From an uncultured Ruminococcus sp. (GTDB taxonomy: Bacteria > Bacillota > Clostridia > Oscillospirales > Ruminococcaceae), in contig UQDR01000011.1 of NCBI GenBank assembly GCA_900539835.1, positions 1 through 64,000 of the forward strand: a stretch of 64,000 nucleotides of DNA. Reading direction: 5' to 3'. Position numbers and translations under genes: made by a program. This document shows positions 52,586 to 61,297 of the stretch, one piece after another (positions within the stretch are counted from its first letter, which is position 1; each line of letters begins with the position of its first letter). The notes beneath the pieces were generated by a model that had not been told where the DNA came from, did no database searches, and saw only the letters and a list, made by a program, of their open reading frames with translations.

Positions 52586-52632
52586 AAAATCCGATGTAAA
52601 AAGCCTTATAAGTTTTTTGCAGCGGATTTTTT
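52586..52632 (+). terminator. Terminator-like hairpin upstream of the small ORFs
   Basis: AAAATCCG/CGGATTTT with a loop of about 30 and T7. From here to 52740 the sequence is A/T-rich, with a possible weak promoter (TTTATT-17-TATAAC near 52690-52720). Confidence 0.45.
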
Positions 52633-52758
52633 TGTGCAATTTGACGTTTTTAAAGTTGTTTTTAAGAGTTTACTAAATGTACACAGTTTATTAAAAGACT
52701 CTGACCTTATATAACTATAGATTTTTTCAGAATATTATCCAAAAGGAGGTCGGCAAAT

Positions 52759-52917
52759 ATGGTAGACGTTAAGGTTAACAAGAAGCAAGCACAAGAATTT
52801 GCAAAAACCATATTTGCTGATATTGAATCCTATGTTAATGAACACCTTGACGAATACAAAGCATTTCTTGTAGAAGAAGGAGGCGAAGATGATGAAATGT
52901 GCTTGGAAACAGCATAA
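52759..52917 (+). CDS. 52-residue helical acidic protein of a mobile element
   Basis: Starts MVDVKVNKKQAQEFAKTIF and continues with DIESYVNEHLDEYKAFLVEE. It is a predicted all-helical protein with an acidic end. AGGAGG lies 8 bases before the ATG, an excellent site. Small proteins of this kind commonly sit at the start of recombinase cassettes in Clostridia. Its end overlaps the next small ORF. Confidence 0.65.
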   Translation: MVDVKVNKKQAQEFAKTIFADIESYVNEHLDEYKAFLVEEGGEDDEMCLETA

Positions 52918-52957
52918 AATAATTCCACTTGTAAGAGGACCGCCTATGTTTCAGTAA
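52889..52957 (+). CDS. 22-residue peptide overlapping the previous ORF
   Basis: ATG-ATG at 52889/52892 with AAGGAGG 5-8 bases upstream inside the preceding gene. The product is MMKCAWKQHKIIPLVRGPPM plus FQ. The perfect ribosome-binding site and overlap argue for real translation, or for the 5' end of a recombinase-type ORF truncated by later insertion. Confidence 0.45.
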   Translation: MMKCAWKQHKIIPLVRGPPMFQ

Positions 52958-53009
52958 CATAACAGCAAACGCATTTGTCGAACTTTTGAAAGGAGAGAGC
53001 AAAATTAGC

Positions 53010-54215
53010 ATGAAAATGTGTGCTACTTCTAATGTGATTAACTGTTGGGAAGATATTGATTTTAACCTAGCAAAAAAACACGTTAAAAAGCTGCAAAAGC
53101 GTATTGCTGTGGCTTATAAGAATGATAACCATGATAAAATTGTATCTCTGCAACATGCGTTGATCCATTCGTTTTATGCTAAAGCCTTAGCGGTTAAAAT
53201 TGTTACTTCTAACAGAGGTAAACATACCCCAGGGATTGATGGTACTCTATGGGTTACTCCAGAGGAAAAGTACCAAGCAATATGCAATTTAAACCGTAGA
53301 TGATACAGACCTAAGCCATTAAGACGAATATATATACCAAAATCTAATAATAAAATCCGCCCATTGAGTATACCAACGATGAAGGATAGAGCTATGCAAA
53401 CTTTATATAAATTTGCATTAGAACCTATTGCAGAAGCTACTGCGGATTCAGGTTAGTATGGATTTAGACCAAATCGCTGTGCAAAAGACGCTATTATACG
53501 GTGTGGTGATATATTATCAAAATATCCTTTTCCCGAGTGGATACTAAAGGCAGATATAAAATCATGTTTTGATAATATCAGTCATAAATGGATTATGGAA
53601 CATATCCCAATGGATAAAGATATCTTGCGAAAGTTTCTGAAATGTGGATATATAGAGGATTCTGTATTTTATCCTACAGAAAAAGGTATTCCACAAGGTG
53701 GATGTATATCAAGTGTTATTTGCAATATGGTTCTTGACGGGTTAGAAAAGAAACTCGAACAAAAATTTATGGATGCTGTTCACTTGATTAGATACGCAGA
53801 TGATATCATGATTATCATTGAGCCTCAACTTTTTATGCAAACTCGCCCCGGGGTCGAACAATTTTTAGCTGAACGTGGACTTCAACTCTCACGAGAAAAA
53901 ACTACATTTACTCATGTGAGAAATGGTGTTACGTTCCTAGGCTACAAAATTTATAAAGAGAATAGTAAAATATTCTTTATACCATCAAGGGAAAGCATAG
54001 ATTCCTTGTTAGACAAAACAATTGATACATTTAATAAATGCAAATATATGTCTTATGAAAAACTATGTCAATCCTTGAAACAAACAATAAGGGGGTGGTT
54101 AAATTACTACAGAAATGTAGCTTTAGAACAATCTCTCTATGGAGTGGAGTATTGGAGTATGAAGTTACAGCTTTATTGTTTGATTTGGCCGGGGACAAGA
54201 GCATTGCAGAATTAG
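53010..54215 (+). pseudogene. ltrA: Group II intron reverse transcriptase/maturase, broken by two stops
   Basis: One reading frame carries a full maturase: N-terminal LQKRIAVAYKND...FYAKALAVKIVTSN and GKHTPGIDGTLW, then PKPLRRIYIPK, then YGFRPNRCAKDAI, then GIPQGGCISS, the catalytic RYADDIMII (intact) and domain X RGWLNYYRNVALEQS. It is interrupted by TGA at 53301-53303 and TAG at about 53454-53456, each one substitution from a sense codon. The C-terminal end is abnormal (WPGTRALQN). I see no intron ribozyme (no GTGYG 5' end or domain V), so it is a dead fragment. Confidence 0.85.
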
Positions 54216-54250
54216 TGGGAAATTTATTTACCAAATATTATAAATTATAA
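54146..54250 (+). pseudogene. C-terminal gene fragment fused out of frame to the RT
   Basis: In another frame the sequence reads GVLEYEVTALLFDLAGDKSI then AELVGNLFTKYYKL and stops, followed at once by a good ribosome-binding site. This looks like the authentic end of another gene, presumably the one disrupted by the RT. Not recognised. Confidence 0.35.
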
Positions 54251-54272
54251 TTTAGTTAAAGGAGAAGTTGTT

Positions 54273-54458
54273 ATGAATAATTATAATGATATGTATGAAT
54301 ATTTTGAAATTAATTTAATTGAACTGCTCGGATGCACCAAAAATAATATCGTGGAAGCAAAAGAAAAGGTCAAGGATTTGCCCGAAAAATACAAAGAGAA
54401 ATTAAGTCATGCATATGACTTAATTGATGAAGTACAGGAATTTCTGTACAACAATTAA
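54273..54458 (+). CDS. 61-residue helical protein, unknown
   Basis: AAAGGAG 6-8 bases before the ATG. Acidic and Lys-rich, predicted helical (NNIVEAKEKVKDLPEKYKEK). No family recognised. Follows the RT remnant and precedes a terminator. Confidence 0.6.
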   Translation: MNNYNDMYEYFEINLIELLGCTKNNIVEAKEKVKDLPEKYKEKLSHAYDLIDEVQEFLYNN

Positions 54459-54465
54459 GAAAATA

Positions 54466-54507
54466 AAAAGCCATCAATAACACAGTTAGAGTGTTTCAAT
54501 GGCTTTT
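54466..54507 (+). terminator. Terminator, probably bidirectional
   Basis: AAAAGCCAT/ATGGCTTTT with an inner ACACAG-TTAGA-GTGTTT hairpin. Lies between convergent small genes. Confidence 0.75.
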
Positions 54508-54538
54508 ATCTATATAAATAAAATACCGATTATCTTGT

Positions 54539-54739
54539 TTAGCCTAAATTGGTAAGGTAATACACCGATTCTCCTATAGCTATCTTGCAGGATTTATCGG
54601 TTACTTCACGCAAATTTACTGCATATTCATCTAATTCCAACACTTGTGAAAGGAAATCCACAATTTCGGCAGGAGTAAAAACAAATTTATTTTTACCCGT
54701 TCTTCTCTTTGCTATAATAGAATTTTTAATTTCTTTCAT
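54539..54739 (-). CDS. 66-residue protein, unknown
   Basis: Starts at the ATG at 54739, which has AAGGGG 8 bases upstream. Sequence MKEIKNSIIAKRRTGKNKF then VFTPAEIVDFLSQVLEL; a small mixed alpha/beta protein with a basic N-terminus. Minus strand in an otherwise plus-strand region, next to the HTH gene. Confidence 0.5.
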   Translation of the reverse strand: MKEIKNSIIAKRRTGKNKFVFTPAEIVDFLSQVLELDEYAVNLREVTDKSCKIAIGESVYYLTNLG

Positions 54740-54941
54740 AATGTTCACCCCTTATAACTCATAGCAATTTCCGAAATAACATAAAACACAGTTTTTTTGT
54801 GCTTCAAATATATATAAGGTTTTGGTGTTTTTTCTTGATATACCTATTAAACGGTCGAATAAGACGGTATCACTTTAACAGTATAAAAATAGGAGCGACA
54901 AAGTCACTCCCGCAGAACATATATTTAACTTTTGTATATGG

Positions 54942-55256
54942 CTAATTTATTTTGTCTATCCCCAATAAAATATTGACTGCCTGCTGTAACTCCGGTCTGG
55001 CACGATATGCATTAACGAGCTTTCTTTCCTGTTCGCTGAATTCATCTGATGACAGCCTTACATTAAGAAGCTCACTTGGAGAAACGTTCAGTACACGGCA
55101 AATATCTGCAAGTATATCTGCATCGGGTCTGTTTACTCCCTGTTCCCAATTTGAAACTCTGCTGTTGCTAACGCCCAGCTTCTGTGCTAATTGCACTTGG
55201 CTTATTCCACACGCTTCTCGGTATTTGCGTATTCGGTTTCCAATCTCATATTTCAA
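54942..55256 (-). CDS. XRE-family HTH regulator
   Basis: 104 residues. Helix-turn-helix GISQVQLAQKLGVSNSRVSNWE (about residues 17-38), followed by NRPDADILADICRVLNVSPSELL. C-terminal extension of unknown role. TTG at 55256 is favoured because AGGTG lies 6 bases upstream; a GTG at 55265 is in frame. Divergent from the small HTH gene at 55407, an arrangement typical of a CI/Cro-like switch. Confidence 0.85.
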   Translation of the reverse strand: MKYEIGNRIRKYREACGISQVQLAQKLGVSNSRVSNWEQGVNRPDADILADICRVLNVSPSELLNVRLSSDEFSEQERKLVNAYRARPELQQAVNILLGIDKIN

Positions 55257-55278
55257 AGCTATCACCTACTTCGTTTTT

Positions 55279-55307
55279 ATTATACTACAAAGGATCCGAA
55301 AAGTAAA
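55279..55307 (-). promoter_or_regulatory. Promoter of the XRE regulator
   Basis: Minus strand TTTACT, 17 bases, TATAAT, about 25 bases from the start. Confidence 0.7.
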
Positions 55308-55338
55308 GATAAAAATAAAGATTTTCTGTAGAAAAGTC

Positions 55339-55367
55339 TTGACTTTATAGATAATCGGCGATACAAT
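55339..55367 (+). promoter_or_regulatory. Promoter of the small HTH gene
   Basis: TTGACT (55339-55344), 17 bases, TACAAT (55362-55367). The two divergent promoters are about 35 bases apart. Confidence 0.7.
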
Positions 55368-55406
55368 ATATAAAAATACAGAAATTCTTGACAAGGAGAT
55401 GATTTT

Positions 55407-55625
55407 ATGCGTGTTTATGAAAAAGTTCGCAGCTACATAGACGATAACGGACTAAAACAGGTTGTAGCCAAGAAAGCAGGCATTTCAAAAGCTACATTTA
55501 ATGCCATTCTTAACGGCAAAAGGACTTTGTATGCTGATGACCTCAGGGCTATATGTCTTGCACTGAATGTAAGTCCGGAGGTTTTTATCGAAGTAAAACG
55601 CACCTGTAACCACAGGGCATTATAA
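55407..55625 (+). CDS. Small Cro/CI-type HTH protein
   Basis: 72 residues, nearly all HTH: VVAKKAGISKATFNAILNGK with LYADDLRAICLALNVSPEVF. AAGGAGATG precedes the ATG. Probably the partner of the divergent XRE gene in controlling the downstream cargo genes. Confidence 0.85.
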   Translation: MRVYEKVRSYIDDNGLKQVVAKKAGISKATFNAILNGKRTLYADDLRAICLALNVSPEVFIEVKRTCNHRAL

Positions 55626-55652
55626 AATCATTTATTCAGAGGAGTGGTCAAT

Positions 55653-56378
55653 ATGAAAAATAAGTTAGCGTATGATTTTTTACTGCATTATTACTTTAAA
55701 ATTACTACCGATTCAGACTATGAAGAAGTTTTTGATTCGACAATAGAAAAGGCATATGAAGACGCTGTTAGACAAGGCGCATTCAATTATATCGTTGCGC
55801 TAAGCGATATACAATTAGTACCGCCAGTTAAAAAGACAGCATTTAAAATAATGTTGAATTTTCTCAAAAATCATTTGAAAACAGGCAAATTTGAAAATGA
55901 CTGGCATGAAAAATGGTGCAAGGAAATAGTAGATATTTTCTTTCCTGTAAAAAGTAAAAAAGGCACAGCGGCTTTTTCCTACGGCAATGCTCAGAAGTGG
56001 GTAAATATGACGCTGAAAAATATGTATATAATAGCCATTGCTTTTAGATCCTCAAAAGAAAACCTCGGTAACGGTTGGTATGATGTCATTATAAATAATG
56101 CAGAATGTTTCCATATTCCGCTTGATAATTATGTTTTAGAATCAGCTTTATCGGATTTTGAAGTGGTGAAAAATTACATAGAAGTCAAAGGCAAGAGAAA
56201 CAAGGAGTACCGCATTATATCAGAGGACAAAACTTATCCTTGGAGTCAGATACCCGATTATGATACATACATAAAGTTTCAGAATGTCTTAATCAATGAG
56301 ATAAAAAAGAAATATTACGAAAATCCTATTGACTGGGAATGTGAAGCTTGGGTAAAGATTGCAGAAAACAGATCATAG
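55653..56378 (+). CDS. Accessory protein of unknown function
   Basis: 241 residues from ATG 55653 (GAGGAG 8 bases upstream). Soluble, rich in aromatic residues. KWVNMTLKNMYIIAIAF and YPWSQIPDYDTYIKFQ are its distinctive segments. No signal peptide or membrane helix. I do not recognise the family. In the operon after the small HTH gene. Confidence 0.7.
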   Translation: MKNKLAYDFLLHYYFKITTDSDYEEVFDSTIEKAYEDAVRQGAFNYIVALSDIQLVPPVKKTAFKIMLNFLKNHLKTGKFENDWHEKWCKEIVDIFFPVKSKKGTAAFSYGNAQKWVNMTLKNMYIIAIAFRSSKENLGNGWYDVIINNAECFHIPLDNYVLESALSDFEVVKNYIEVKGKRNKEYRIISEDKTYPWSQIPDYDTYIKFQNVLINEIKKKYYENPIDWECEAWVKIAENRS

Positions 56379-56407
56379 CGAATTCCTACTAAGGAGATGA
56401 ACAAAAA

Positions 56408-57022
56408 ATGATTTCTCACCCAAACAAAGACTTTACCAACAGCACAATTATTTTAAAGGACGTTCATTGCCCATACTGCGGTGATAATAAAGCATTTCTG
56501 ATTAATGAAAAAACCACATCGGTTATCGGACTAAGACTCCCAGCCTTTGGATTGAAATTTGTGCTGTCACTTATTTATTTGTCAATAGTTCAAATATGGA
56601 TATATGGCTGTAAATTAATAGAGGTTACAAAAGAGCGTACTTACGTTACATACGGCTTTTGTCCTAAATGTGGAAACAGCTATTCGGCAGGAGCACCCGA
56701 AGAAGTGAAAAACGAGTCGGAAGATTCCAAGCTGTATAAGGTAAGAAACGGAAAGGCAATCACGGGCTTGTGCAAGGGTATTTCCGAATATACAGGTATT
56801 CCTGTTTTATGGGTCAGAATTATGACTGTGCTTTACGGTTTTACGATCATAGGAGCATTTTTGTATTTCTTAATCGCCGCTTGTATTCCGACAAAAGAAG
56901 ACGCCGAAAACGGACTGACAGAAAAAAATTCTACAAAGCTAAAGACGGCAAGGTTATTATGGGACTTTGTAAAGGCTTTTCGGAATATACTGACATCCCC
57001 GTTGTATGGGTTCGTATTTTAA
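56408..57022 (+). pseudogene. Zinc-ribbon/PspC membrane protein, frameshifted
   Basis: 204 residues in this frame. Zinc ribbon from CPYCG (Cys21, 24) and CPKCG (about 91-94) surrounding a hydrophobic segment (about 47-68), then a PspC domain: KLYKVRNGKAITGLCKGIS, EYTGIPVLWVRIMTVLYG and a membrane helix. At an A7 tract (56922-56928) the frame runs into nonsense (STKLKTARLLW). The -1 frame continues KFYKAKDGKVIMGLCKGFS, a second PspC domain, to 57114. Either a recent one-base loss or a programmed -1 shift on A-AAA-AAT. Confidence 0.75.
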
Positions 57023-57114
57023 CAGTAATACTTGGTCTGACAGTGATCGGCACAATTTTGTATTTCATATTGGGCACAGTTGCACATACTAAGGATGATG
57101 AAAATGCCAAATAA
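56929..57114 (+). pseudogene. Second PspC domain of the frameshifted protein
   Basis: Frame -1 to 56408-56921. FYKAKDGKVIMGLCKGFSEY, then IPVVWVRILTVILGL and a membrane helix. It repeats the first PspC domain almost motif by motif, showing that the intact gene encoded two tandem PspC domains (about 235 residues). Confidence 0.75.
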
Positions 57115-58648
57115 TAAAAAACCATTGCCCCCTGGGTGGAGTAAAGTCCAAACAAAGCCAAACGCTTGGGCAAAAAAAGATACAAAGCCTTTGGTAAAAC
57201 CGCAGGATAATGATATTCCTGCGGTTAGTTATAATAAGTCTGTTGAAAAGGCAATTGATAATTCCGAGATAAAGCAAATAGCTGTCGAAAAAAGTACTAC
57301 TCAAATATCCAATGAGCCTATCAACGTATCAGAAGACATAAAATCTGAAAGTGTTGGAATATCTATACCCATTCAAGAGAAAATTTCGGAGGAAAATCCA
57401 GAACATTCCACAAAACCAATTTCAGCATTAACAAAAGAACCTATTGCTGTATCTGATGATATAAAAGCCGAGGACATTTATGACGATAATTTTGAAAATC
57501 CTATTATAATTCAAGAAAGAGAAACCTCTGCGGAAAAGCGGTCTGCTAAAGAAAAAACGCCGAAAGAACAGATAAAAACAAAAAAACCGACGGTAATTAT
57601 TATTGTGGTGCTTATAGCAGCTATCGTTGCGGCATTATCGGTATTTGCATTTTTGCATTTTGGTAGAGAAAAGCCTGATTCAAACGACAGTGCAATTGAA
57701 AGCACAGATACACAAAGAACGGAAGTAACTACAGCAACTACTACCACTTCGACTACTACCGTTTCAACTACTGTGGATACTACAACTACCGCTGCAACAA
57801 CATCTTCTACTGCTATTACAACAACTTCCAAGCCTGCTACAGTTTTAAATGAAACTACAGATATTCCCTTATCTATAGATTCAGATCAAACGTATGAAGC
57901 AATTGTAACCCCCGGGTCGACAGGCGAAGTATACAAGTCACCCGATTATTCTTCTGATGTAATAAATACTTTGGAAGCAAACGAGAAAATCCAAGTTGAC
58001 AGCTACTTCGTTGATGAATATTTACAGATATGGTTTCGCCTTAAAGGTGATAAAGGTTGGATTGACGAATACCAAATTAAAAGTGCATATTTAGACTATT
58101 TCAATATCATGCGAAATACCTATTATACCGACAATGAAGAGTACTATATTTTTTCACACTATGACATTGACAAAGACGGAACAGACGAATGGCTGTTCCA
58201 AAAAGGTACAAGTGCAAGCGATATGGAGTTTGACGTCTACACTGCTAATAATAGACAGGCTGAATATATTGGCAGTATTCCATTTGGAACGCTTTATACA
58301 ACCGACAATGGTGAATTAATTTCAAAATATGAACAAATGGACGCAGAGGTAGCATATACAATAACCTTAGAACAAGGTGTTCTTTCCAGCCAGCTTTTGT
58401 TCCAAAATGAAAATGTCAGTGAATATTCAGAACCCGGAAAAGTGCTTGAAACATGGCTTGTGTATGAGATTTTCGGTGATAAAGATGACTATAATAATGA
58501 TGGAATAAATGCTGATGGTAAGGACACGGGTGAATTGGATCTATCGCCAAATGTGTGGTGTCCTGAATGCGGATATGGTTTTTTCACAACCGGTGTAGGA
58601 AATGAGGGATTCATTTGTCCCGAATGTGGTCACAACTGGTATCCGTAA
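57104..58648 (+). CDS. Membrane protein with Thr-rich stalk, SH3-like and zinc-ribbon domains
   Basis: 514 residues. Cytoplasmic N-terminal low-complexity part (1-155; KPLPPGWSKVQTKPNAWAKK start); one membrane helix (about 162-183); a Thr/Ser stalk (about 205-250); an SH3-like module (TGEVYKSPDYSSDVINTL to GWIDEYQIK); a domain with DIDKDGTDEW (calcium-loop-like); and a C-terminal rubredoxin-like zinc ribbon (CPECGYGF...CPECGHNW). AAGG lies 9 bases before the ATG, which overlaps the end of the PspC reading frame by 11 bases. It is probably an envelope sensor or adhesin-like protein; function unknown. Confidence 0.7.
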   Translation: MPNNKKPLPPGWSKVQTKPNAWAKKDTKPLVKPQDNDIPAVSYNKSVEKAIDNSEIKQIAVEKSTTQISNEPINVSEDIKSESVGISIPIQEKISEENPEHSTKPISALTKEPIAVSDDIKAEDIYDDNFENPIIIQERETSAEKRSAKEKTPKEQIKTKKPTVIIIVVLIAAIVAALSVFAFLHFGREKPDSNDSAIESTDTQRTEVTTATTTTSTTTVSTTVDTTTTAATTSSTAITTTSKPATVLNETTDIPLSIDSDQTYEAIVTPGSTGEVYKSPDYSSDVINTLEANEKIQVDSYFVDEYLQIWFRLKGDKGWIDEYQIKSAYLDYFNIMRNTYYTDNEEYYIFSHYDIDKDGTDEWLFQKGTSASDMEFDVYTANNRQAEYIGSIPFGTLYTTDNGELISKYEQMDAEVAYTITLEQGVLSSQLLFQNENVSEYSEPGKVLETWLVYEIFGDKDDYNNDGINADGKDTGELDLSPNVWCPECGYGFFTTGVGNEGFICPECGHNWYP

Positions 58649-58704
58649 ATTAATTATCTTATAAACTAAAACATCTCTTTCCGTTTATATTTTAATACAT
58701 ATAA

Positions 58705-58744
58705 AAACCAGCCGTAATCGTAAAACATTACGGCTGATTTTATA
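58705..58744 (+). terminator. Terminator after the Thr-rich membrane protein
   Basis: CAGCCGTAAT/ATTACGGCTG stem, loop of 8, then ATTTTAT. Confidence 0.8.
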
Positions 58745-58754
58745 AAAGAAACAG

Positions 58755-58783
58755 TTGACTTCTTTTCATTTATATCTTATAAT
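58755..58783 (+). promoter_or_regulatory. Promoter of the WG-repeat-like gene
   Basis: TTGACT (58755-58760), 17 bases, TATAAT (58778-58783). Confidence 0.8.
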
Positions 58784-58855
58784 ATAATTGTAGAAAATTA
58801 TTCCAAATGGAATTTACTGTTCTTTGAGAGAAGATTAATAAAAAGGAGTGTCCTA

Positions 58856-59662
58856 ATGGAAAACAAAGTTGAAATTCAAGTGAATAACGATAAATATGGC
58901 ATAGTTGATATAGCGACTAAACAGCCTATTATTCCTTTTGAATATGATAACATATTCACGTATCATGAGTTAGACAAAGAATACATTCTTTGTAAATCAG
59001 GGAAATTCGGTGCTGTTTATATAGAGAGTGACAATTCTTACAAATGGATTGCACCTTGCGAGTATGATACTTGTGACACTTTTGCTTTATATAGAGATTT
59101 GATTTTTTCTAAAAAGGACGAAAAAAGATATTATTTCTGGGAATCAAACAGCTGTAGAAATTTCTCACATATACAATACTTGGGATATTATCTTTTTGCT
59201 ATTGATACCGATAGCTATTATATCCTGCGCATTAACACAGGTGAAGTATTATGGGCTTGTTCCCAAAAAAGCCCGCTGAATAAATTTCCTTGCGGAGACC
59301 CGTGTCTTGTCTATATGGGCGAGGTATACGGACTTCCGTTATTTCATGATTGTACAAATAATGGCTATATCTTGCCACAGGGGAAATGCGGACTTGAATA
59401 CCGCTATAATGTCCCTTCAACAATAAAACCGATTATCGTAAATGGTGTAAATATTGTGAATATAGTTGGTGATTCAAACGGTGTGAACGCATTAGAGTAT
59501 ATTGGTCGAGGCAGAAACAACAAAATAAAATGCGATTATGATGAAATTACTGTTGAACTCAATGTTAAATTAAAAAAAGGAGAACATATAGAAGAACGCT
59601 GTTATCAAATACCTTATGGAAAATTTACAGCTGATGATGTTTGCGATTACAGCGAATGGTAA
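58856..59662 (+). CDS. WG-repeat-like protein
   Basis: 268 residues, soluble. Two N-terminal units resemble WG beta repeats: KYGIVDIATKQPIIPFEYDN and KFGAVYIESDNS...IAPCEYDT. The C-terminal half (GKCGLEYRYNVPSTIKP onward) is unassigned. AAGGAG precedes the ATG. Function unknown; lies just before the small recombinase. Confidence 0.65.
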   Translation: MENKVEIQVNNDKYGIVDIATKQPIIPFEYDNIFTYHELDKEYILCKSGKFGAVYIESDNSYKWIAPCEYDTCDTFALYRDLIFSKKDEKRYYFWESNSCRNFSHIQYLGYYLFAIDTDSYYILRINTGEVLWACSQKSPLNKFPCGDPCLVYMGEVYGLPLFHDCTNNGYILPQGKCGLEYRYNVPSTIKPIIVNGVNIVNIVGDSNGVNALEYIGRGRNNKIKCDYDEITVELNVKLKKGEHIEERCYQIPYGKFTADDVCDYSEW

Positions 59663-59687
59663 TATCTATTTTTTGCGAGGTGTTAAA

Positions 59688-60275
59688 ATGATTTACGGCT
59701 ATGCAAGGTGTTCTACCAACGAGAAAATGCAGGACATCAACCGACAGGTTAGGGAACTGAAACAGCAGGGCGCTACTGATACGACAATTTATCTTGAATA
59801 CGAAAGCGGAATGAAAACCGACCGTGCCAAATTGAATAAACTACTTAACATTGTCAAGTCTGGCGATACCATTCTTGCCACAGAAGTCAGCAGAATTACC
59901 CGAAGTACAAAACAGCCTTGCGATATTATCGAACTTGCAAAGGACAGGCATATTAAGTTAGTACTTGGCAGTTTTGTTGTTGACTGCACAAAAGAGCTTG
60001 ATCCTATGACCGAGGGAATGCTCAAAATGATGGGAGTTTTCAGCGAATTGGAACGCAACATCATCAGTCAGCGAGTTAAAAGCGGTATGGAAAATGCCAA
60101 AGCGAAAAGTAAGACAATCGGCAGACCTGCTACAACAGCGTACGATATTCCGAGTATATTTTACAAGCATTATCCCAAATACAAAAAGGGTGAGATAGAT
60201 AAAAAAGAGTTTTCAAGGCTTTGTGATTTGTCTTATCCGACTATTTATAAGTATTTGGGGATTGTGGAAAAGTGA
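59688..60275 (+). CDS. Serine recombinase, resolvase/invertase type
   Basis: 195 residues. Catalytic domain with the Ser in YARCSTNEKMQDINRQ (about 4-19), YLEYESGMKTDR, SRITRSTK and the helix E segment FSELERNIISQRVKSG; a short C-terminal HTH (about 170-192, LCDLSYPTIYKYLG). GCGAGGTG precedes the ATG at 59688; the frame opens upstream but without a site. It could invert or resolve DNA in this island; no obvious invertible segment is seen. Confidence 0.9.
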   Translation: MIYGYARCSTNEKMQDINRQVRELKQQGATDTTIYLEYESGMKTDRAKLNKLLNIVKSGDTILATEVSRITRSTKQPCDIIELAKDRHIKLVLGSFVVDCTKELDPMTEGMLKMMGVFSELERNIISQRVKSGMENAKAKSKTIGRPATTAYDIPSIFYKHYPKYKKGEIDKKEFSRLCDLSYPTIYKYLGIVEK

Positions 60276-60307
60276 TTTTTAACATGGAATTTTAAAGGAG
60301 CCAAAAT

Positions 60308-61252
60308 ATGAATATGAAAGATATAATTGCGATAGTCTTTTCATCAACGTTACTATCTACTATGATTACAGTTTTGTTTAATTTGTTATCAAATAGGAGG
60401 AAAGAATTAATAGAAAATATCACAAAAGAAAGAAAAGAATGGCGTGATCAATTACGTGTTATTGCAAAAACAATTGCAAAAAGTAAAGATAAAAATCAAT
60501 TGAATATTGCAATTAGTGAACTGAAAGTTAGAATCAATGCTTACGGTATAACAAAAAATTCAATATTTTATGATTCGCATTTTTGGAAACAAATAAATAA
60601 CTTAGAATTAAATTCAACTCTTGCTAACGAAGAATTAAAAAAGGTTAAAACCTATTTTGTGAATCAGATTTCTTGCATATTAAAATATGACTGGGAACGT
60701 TCAAAAGCTGAAATAAAAGGGAACATGCAAACAAAAATTGTAATTGCATCTTTGGCAACCAGTTTTTTTCTTTATTCAATTAGATGGTTTTATTACTATA
60801 ATATAGGAGTCGGCAAAATCGTTAATTATATTTCATACTGTGTTCTATATATACTAATTGTTGCTTTTTCTTCTTTAGTAATATATTTTGCAGATAAATG
60901 GAAAAATGATTTTCATTTCAAGATTTATATAGTGTTTAGTTTAATTGGCGGCATATTGTTGTATTTATTTGTTTACATTAGTATTCCAAGTACAAGACCG
61001 TTTGATATAATTGACTATATAATAAACTTATCGCCATATGCAACACTTCTTTATTGTGCAGAATTAAAAATGCTTTTATATATAAAAAATACTAGGTGTT
61101 TCATAATTGCTACTGCAATATCATCAGGGGCTAACATTATTGACGAAAAGTATAAAGTTTTCATTGGAAAAGAAAAATTAATTAATATTTTTACAGGTGA
61201 AGAATTATCAATTAGTAAGAAAGTTAATTTGAAAAATGAAATGCAAAATTGA
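60308..61252 (+). CDS. Membrane protein between two recombinases, unknown
   Basis: 314 residues. N-terminal helix (about 5-27), a basic amphipathic segment NRRKELIENITKERKEWRDQ, a helical region to about 140, four more membrane helices (about 148-250), and a short soluble end. The KERKEWRDQLR segment after a first helix recurs in many accessory membrane proteins of unknown role. Low GC. AAGGAG precedes the ATG. Confidence 0.6.
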   Translation: MNMKDIIAIVFSSTLLSTMITVLFNLLSNRRKELIENITKERKEWRDQLRVIAKTIAKSKDKNQLNIAISELKVRINAYGITKNSIFYDSHFWKQINNLELNSTLANEELKKVKTYFVNQISCILKYDWERSKAEIKGNMQTKIVIASLATSFFLYSIRWFYYYNIGVGKIVNYISYCVLYILIVAFSSLVIYFADKWKNDFHFKIYIVFSLIGGILLYLFVYISIPSTRPFDIIDYIINLSPYATLLYCAELKMLLYIKNTRCFIIATAISSGANIIDEKYKVFIGKEKLINIFTGEELSISKKVNLKNEMQN

Positions 61253-61297
61253 TGTAATAAAAACTATGTATAGTATAAATAAACTGGAGTGTAAGTA

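Noticed and set aside
53010..54215. Active group II intron
   Set aside because: Two in-frame stops, abnormal C-terminus and no visible domain V or 5' GTGYG.
57511..57831. Val-rich minus-strand frame opposite the Thr-rich stalk
   Set aside because: A consequence of the ACT/ACA repeats encoding the stalk on the plus strand.
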